This document shows, piece by piece, positions 58,605-64,000 of a DNA stretch of 64,000 nt (position 1 is its first letter; the number at the start of each line of letters is the position of its first letter). Source of the stretch: Gnetum montanum. Lineage: Eukaryota; Streptophyta; Gnetopsida; Gnetales; Gnetaceae. The stretch is from NCBI GenBank assembly GCA_015680685.1, contig MNCI01014205.1:653660-717659 (forward strand), written 5' to 3'. The notes beneath the pieces are model-generated. The model was given only the letters and a program-made list of their open reading frames with translations. It did not search any database and was not told the DNA's origin. A program made the position numbers and the translations under genes.

Positions 58605-59165
58605 TAAAACTGCAGCATGAGTAAGCTGCAGCGTGAGTAAACTGCAGCGTGCGTAACTAGGTTCAACGTGAGCAAGATTAGCGTAAGCAAGCTCAGCGTG
58701 CATAACTGGTTTCAGCGTAAGCAAGCTCAGCGTGCGTAACTGGGTTTAGCGTGAGCAAGCTTAGCATGCGTAATTGGTTTTAGCGTAAGCAAGCTCAGCG
58801 TGTGTAACTAGGTTCAGCATGAGCAAGCTCAGCGTGCGTAACTGGGTTCAACGTAAGCAAGCTTAGCATGCATAATTGGGTTCAACGTAAGCAAGCTTAG
58901 CGTGCATAACTGGGTTCAGCGTGAACAAGCTCAATGTGCGTAATTGGGTTCAGCGTGAGCAAGCTCAGCATGCATAACTGGTTTCAGTGTAAGCAAGCTC
59001 AACGTGCGTAACTAGGTTCAGCATGAGCAAGCTTAGCATGCGTAACTAGGTTTAGCGTAAGCAAGCTCAGCATGCGTAACTAGGTTCAGCATGAGCAAGC
59101 TCAGCGTGCGTAACTGGGTTTAGCGTAAGTAAGCTCAGTGTGCGTAAATCTGCAATGTGAGCAAG
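58605..59165 (-). repeat. 34-base minisatellite in the inner element leader
   Basis: About 16 diverged copies of a 34-base unit (+ strand AACTGGGTTCAGCGTGAGCA then AGCTCAGCGTGCGT) lie between the PBS and the gag start. Copies are contiguous without unique spacers. The AGCGTGA word is also frequent in the LTRs. Confidence 0.85.
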
Positions 59166-59264
59166 CCTAGCACAAACAGGACCAGCGTTAATGAGGATTT
59201 TGGTTTCAACGCTTAATTAGTGCAATGTTTCGAACCATGGGGTGATTAAGGTTTTGTCAAACGG

Positions 59265-59287
59265 TAAGGGCCCTCCTTCTAGTGCCA
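59265..59287 (-). other. Primer-binding site of the inner element
   Basis: On the - strand TGGCACTAGAAGGAGGGCC begins about five bases after the 5' LTR end. It starts with TGG as a tRNA CCA complement should, but I cannot name the priming tRNA. Confidence 0.6.
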
Positions 59288-59292
59288 ATTTC

Positions 59293-61144
59293 TGTACTGT
59301 CCAAAATCGTCGATGTAAGGCTAGAGGAAAAACAAACGCCAAAAGATCTCAGGAGAAAGACAGACAACCTTGCCTTTGCGTGAGGGCAAGCTGGAAAGAA
59401 CGAAGGTAGAGTGCCTTGGATGGTCTGCACGCAGATCAACCAAGGACTTCCCCAAGCGTACACTATTTCCTGCACTGGGATTATCGTCACAAATGTAAAA
59501 CAGGGAAAATAATGTAACGCTTAGTAACGTAACAAAATGTAACGAAACATAATGAAACGTAACGAAATGTAACAAGGTGTAATGAAACGTAACGAAAAGC
59601 AGAACGTATGCAGGAACATGCAATGGAATGAAACAATGTAGAAAGTAAATAAGAATAAGACAATGAATGGCAAATAATGAAAAATGTTGTATTAATCGAC
59701 AAAATGTGCACCGGTCAAAACGTAGTTGTGTTGCAAGTCGAACGTTAAGCTCCGATGTGAGGTGTTTACATGCGCTAGAAATCATGTGCGTCTGGGCTTA
59801 GGATTATTTGTTTTCTTACTTCAAATTTTCCAACCTTGTTTATGTCCATGAACATGGTATTTATGCATTTGTGTAGGCCTAGGAGTAGGAATGGATGAGA
59901 TTGATGGCTGCGATAGGAGAGAAAAATGGATCGCGTGACAAGTGTACATGGGTAAACTACGTTTTGACCAGATACACTGTATCTTACAACGCAAGCTAGC
60001 TTACGCCCATGGAAGAAGCGTAAGGGCTTGACAAGCTCACAAATGGTAAAGCTTACAATGAGAATTTACAATAAATCCCAAGAGGGATTGACTCCGAGTC
60101 GCTTGAAACTTTATGGTCCTTTAAGCTGACTGCTGCAGGATGTCGATTTGAGTGGTTCGACGGCTGTTTGAGGCATCTCTACTTCACCAGGGCTCCTAGC
60201 TTGAGTTGATTTGGAGTGCGTTTGGAGTGCTTTTGCAGTGCTTTTATCTAGGCATGAATAGTACTCACGTTGATGAATAGTGCTCAGCGTGAGCTAGGTG
60301 TGAGCTAGTAAGAATGGTTCATTTCGCACTGAATCTTGATTTTCGAGGCCTATTCTTCAAGTGTAATTGCTACCTGCCCTTGGGGGCCACCTGTATGCTG
60401 ATTTTGAGCCTGTTTGTACTTGATTTGAGCCATCTTGGTAACTCACATTGCGCTCACGCTATCAGCGTGACTCCAGCGTGACCCCAGCGTGAGCTAGGCG
60501 TGACCCAGGCGTAAACAAGCCAAAATGTCGTGTTTTACACCCGAAATTTGATTTTTTGGAGCCTATTAATAAGTAGAACTATTACCTATCCTTAGAAGTT
60601 GAGTTGATGCTGAAATTGTGCTTGGGGTTGCTTGTCTAGACCAGCTTCTATTTGGTCACGCTGGGCTCATGCTCCAGCATGACCCCAGCGTTACCCTAGC
60701 GTGACCCTAGCGTGACTTGGGCGTGACCAAGGCGTAACCAATGAAAATAGTGCATTTTCGAGCCCAAAATCAAGATTCTGAGGGCTAGAAACCTAGGGTA
60801 ACCATTAGTTGAGGTCATGGGGGATCCTTGTGCTCAGTTTTGGCCTGTTTTGACTTTGTTTTAGGGCTCCAAAAGTTGGTGACGCTGAGCCTTACGCTCC
60901 AGCGTGACCTGGGTGTAAGCAGTGGAAATAGTATATTTTCGAGCCTGAAACTTTTGATTTTGGATGCCAAAAGCTGGTGCAGTCACTTGTGGGCCCTAGG
61001 GGGACCTTGCTTGTTGAATCGTGAACCATCAGGGCTATTTGGAAGGCCTCCAAGGTTGGTCATCCTGTACTCATGCTTGGGTAGCTGCATGACTTAGCTT
61101 GAATCTTGTTTGAAAGTGTTAGGCCAAAATTTTGTAGTGTTTCA
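59293..61144 (-). repeat. Inner element 5' LTR
   Basis: TGTACTGTCC to GTGTTTCA, 1852 bp, aligned throughout with 51186-53266. The TSD AGGAG follows at 61145. Confidence 0.87.
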
Positions 61145-62559
61145 AGGAGCATAGGAGGGATCTTACAGTAGTGAGGAAGGGAGGTTCGGGGAAGACTCAA
61201 GCATATGAGCAGGAAAAATTTCGCAAACATGCAATTAGGCATCTTCTCGAGGGTGTTTTCCCGAGAGGTTACGCTGCTATACTGTGTATGCGAGGCTTGC
61301 ACGGACGAGTTGTGTTACGCCCGTATGGCCTGGATGAGTTGTGTTTCATCCATTTTGCCTAACTATGCTAGTTTTTTTTGGATTATAGATGCTTTCCATG
61401 AGGTAAGAGGGTTACACCAATCGATGGATGTGATGTTTATCATGTGCGAAAGACTTCCTGTATGCTCACATTCTATACAAACAGGAGGAGAGGGTAAGGG
61501 TGGTTGTAAGGATAAAGAAAAGAGAAAGTGAAATTAGTTGTTTGATGGAGGGAAAAAAGGCAGGGATTGCATTCCCAAGTAGTTAGGCTAGTCTGAGCAG
61601 CCACCTTAGAACGCCATGACGCCTCGCCTCCAAGTGAGTGCATTCTTGAGCAACACTATTGTAGCAAGTAACCTGCAAAACATAATAAAGAATAGAAAGC
61701 AAAAGCAATTGTCCTAATCGCCAGGGAGGCTATTGAAACAAGTGCCATCCAAAGAGAAAAGGAGAGCGCTGGCCATGGAGAAGAGACCGTAGCAAGAAGC
61801 AAGGGTCCCTTTGTTGATGTCGCGGTTCAGGAATTCACCGTCGATAACCAGATTCAGCTTATCTAAGCGACTGGGCAAAGAACTAGCCAGATGAATCTGC
61901 TAAGCTAGAGTTTGGTAGCGGCGATGGGTGGAGGCCACCAAGGCCATGGGTGACCATAGTTTCCTTGGGGCCCCAAGTGGCAAAGTTAACCCCAGGAGTT
62001 GCAACTACAGAGTGGCTGTCGTAGCGGCATCTTCGAGGGGTCAGTAGTATGCCTTTCAGCATATCTAAAAAATCAGTAGGATGCCAGTAGGATAGCGGCG
62101 TTGCGTCTATTCCAACACCCTATCCATTCCGTCTGGTAGGGATGCCGTGCAAGAATGATAAGGCTTGCTTACTTTGTGGGTAATTTGTTGGCAGCTTCCA
62201 ATTTTAAGTCCTGGTAGATCGTTGCTGCTGTTTTTAAGTCTCAGCAGACCGTGGTCCCGGTTTAGAGTTTGGGCAGACTGAAGCCTGCTAATTTTACGTC
62301 GTAGCAGATGGTGGAAGAGCTAGTTTATGATCCTAGCAGACCATGCTATGGGTGTCAGTTAGTGTCTTGACCCAAGGACAAGTCTGTGCTAGTTTAACAT
62401 ATCAGCAGACGGATGCTTACCTTGCTAGTTTCATGTCATGGTGGATGGTCAAAAACTTTACCAGTTTAGTGTCATGACGGACACGTGCAAGAAATGCTAA
62501 TTTTATGTCATAGCGGACGTGTACAACACTACTAGTTTTACATCGTAGCAAACGATTAT
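61145..62559 (-). mobile_element. Outer Tat-like element, internal region 3' of integrase
   Basis: Continues the internal sequence interrupted at 51185. No ORF is supported. 62190-62560 holds repeated GCTAGTTTA...GCAGAC units like those of the inner element, placing this segment downstream of integrase in the same element lineage. Confidence 0.65.
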
Positions 62560-64000
62560 TACCTCGCGTTTGAGCCGAGCTGACATCTAGATGTAGTACC
62601 GTTTCATATACATATGATTCACCAGATTTGGAAGTTCGTTGCCGTTGATGTCTGCTAGCCTGAATGCTTCGTTGCTGTATGCGTTGACGACTAGGAAAGG
62701 GCCTTTCTGGTTTGCAGAGAGTTTTCTCACTGGTTCACAAACGACCTTAAGAACCAAGTCTCCTTTCTTGATCAGTCGCTAATGTAGGTTGCGATGATGT
62801 TTCTGTTTCTTCCTGTCTTGATATCTTTCGATGTTGTCAAGTGTCTAAATGCGTTTCTCCTCTACTAAGTCTAGATCCACGATCTTGAACTCGTTGTGTT
62901 GAGTGTCATTTATAACCGTGGAGAGGACCATCCGCAGTGAGGGAACTTGTAGTTCCAAAGGCAACATCGCTTCAGATCCATAGACTAGGCTATAGGTTGT
63001 CCTACCGGTAGCTATTCTGCATGTCATATGATAGGCCCATAGCACATAGAGGATTTTTTCATGCCATCATTTTTTGTTGCTGCTGAGCATCTTTTTCAGT
63101 AAATTGATGACCACCTTGTTTGTTGCCTCTGCTTGACCATTTTCTTGTGGGTAATAGGGTGAGGAAAAAGATTGCTTAATACCAAGGTTACTGCAGAAAG
63201 ATTTGGATTTGGTACTACTAAATTGTGGCCTATTGTTGGTCAGAATAGTCATGGGAAGCCCAAACCTGGCTACTATATTGTCCAAGATAAAATGGTAAAC
63301 CTGTTGAGATGTAATCTTTCATAGGGGAATAGCCTCGACCCACTTCGTAAAGTACTCGGTGGTGGTGATAATGAAGCTATGTCTTGCAGAAGACTTAGGC
63401 GTGATGGGGACTAGCAATACTCCATCAAAAGAGCGTCTACATAGAGTACTGTCTCTGATGATGACATATTTCCTGGCACGCTTACGGATTGCGTCTTTGT
63501 ATGCAGGTGTTAACTCGTGCGGTAGTTCGCCATGCAGAACGTAGATTTTAATGTTATCATACCATTCTAACATTCCCCCCATGCTTAGAGAAAAGATTTG
63601 CGCAGCTTGTATGACAGGATCTGTACATTCCGTCATTAAGATGGGCAAGGTGGCAAACAAATGTGGTGGCATGTTTAAAGCTAGTGTGGCTAGTGCATTG
63701 GCTACGGTGTTCTTATTACGTGGCACGTGTTGGATGTCAGTCGTCATGAATTGTCTCAAGAGATCTTTAGCCATATCGCAATAGTGTTGCAGATGTATAG
63801 CTTTGCAGGCATAGACCCCTGTGATTTGATTAATGACGAGCATCGAATCGCATCGGATTGCCAAGTGTTGAACGTTGAGTTCTCTAGCTATTAACAATCC
63901 CATGATGAGCCCCTCATACTCTGCCACATTGTTTGTACAAGGAAATGCCAGGCGGTAAGCCATTGGGTGAACATCTTCAGGGGAGAGTGTAATGACAGCG
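62560..64000 (-). pseudogene. Outer Tat-like element: archaeal-type RNase H and integrase (5' partial, broken)
   Basis: Open at the right window edge. The ORF from 63963 begins inside an archaeal-type RNase H: PCTNNVAEYEGLIMGL (Glu15, Glu17), RCDSMLV (Asp39), and NTVANALA, where the usual Asp is Asn. It then passes from RRSFDGVLLV straight to PITPKSS, so the integrase HHCC zinc finger and linker are missing. The integrase core reads TEYFTKWVEA (Glu for the first catalytic Asp), ILTNNRPQF (Asn for the second) and NGQAEATNK (Glu kept). Stops occur near 63310 and 63060. The C-terminal part includes YGSEAMLPLELQVPS and GDLVLKV. Position of the second RNase H before integrase identifies the Tat/Ogre-type lineage. 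Not functional. Confidence 0.8.

Larger units (their letters stand above)
51186..61144 (-). mobile_element. Inner Tat-like element, complete ends, pol deleted
   Basis: LTRs at 51186-53266 (3') and 59293-61144 (5') are flanked by the 5-base target duplication AGGAG (51181-51185 and 61145-61149). On the - strand: PBS (59287 downward), minisatellite leader, gag (from 58486), retropepsin (to 55118), short tandem repeats (55140-54420), a T/A-rich stretch (53860-53940), polypurine tract, 3' LTR. RT, RNase H, archaeal-type RNase H and integrase are absent; only about 200 bases separate the protease frame from the repeats that in the outer element follow integrase. Confidence 0.88.

Noticed and set aside
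58605-59165. CRISPR-like regularity
   Set aside because: Units are contiguous 34-base repeats without unique spacers, inside a plant LTR element leader.

Overview
The window is nuclear DNA of a land plant, most likely a repeat-rich seed plant and possibly a gymnosperm. Plant features are an 11-exon signal peptide peptidase gene, a plastid-type starch-binding-domain gene, plant Ty3/gypsy lineages (Tat-like and chromovirus-like), a primer-binding site matching plant tRNA-Asp, tRNA-derived SINEs and an endogenous caulimovirid fragment. The gymnosperm assignment is a guess from the old, nested repeats. I see no prokaryotic genes, CRISPR arrays, rRNA or functional tRNA genes.

Only two cellular genes are supported. 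A + strand gene (6796-14449) encodes a 353-residue signal peptide peptidase with all catalytic motifs intact; its 3.7-kb intron 4 holds a LINE fragment and a SINE-like piece. Facing it on the - strand (19644-29074) is a three-exon gene for a 397-residue CBM20 protein with a likely plastid transit peptide; its 7.6-kb intron 2 holds a decayed Ty3/gypsy pol. The 5.2 kb between their 3' ends carries a solo LTR and SINEs.

Left flank (1-6200): a + strand copy of an LTR element with a coiled-coil ORF (element D); a fold-back palindrome bounded by single Ns, probably an assembly artefact; and a caulimovirid protease-RT-RNase H ORF with part of itself duplicated in inverted orientation.

Right half (30.6-64 kb): almost entirely LTR retrotransposons, all on the - strand. 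Elements A (30661-36661, complete, TSD AGCTC), C (38126 to about 45965, 5'-truncated) and B (47411-49794, 3' part only) belong with D to one family that shows no RT or integrase. Where pol would be it carries a long coiled-coil ORF directly upstream of the polypurine tract. B is interrupted by a Tat-like element (outer: 49795-51185 and 61145 to beyond the window), itself interrupted by a second Tat-like element (inner: 51186-61144, TSD AGGAG) that retains gag and protease but lacks RT, RNase H and integrase.

The most interesting item is the A/B/C/D family: gag-protease, an internal promoter-like block resembling the LTR promoter, then a conserved coiled-coil protein with a PW-x-V-x-TPSNI-x3-AW type C-terminal motif. 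All element ORFs are broken by stops and frameshifts; several stops look like C-to-T changes expected from cytosine methylation.
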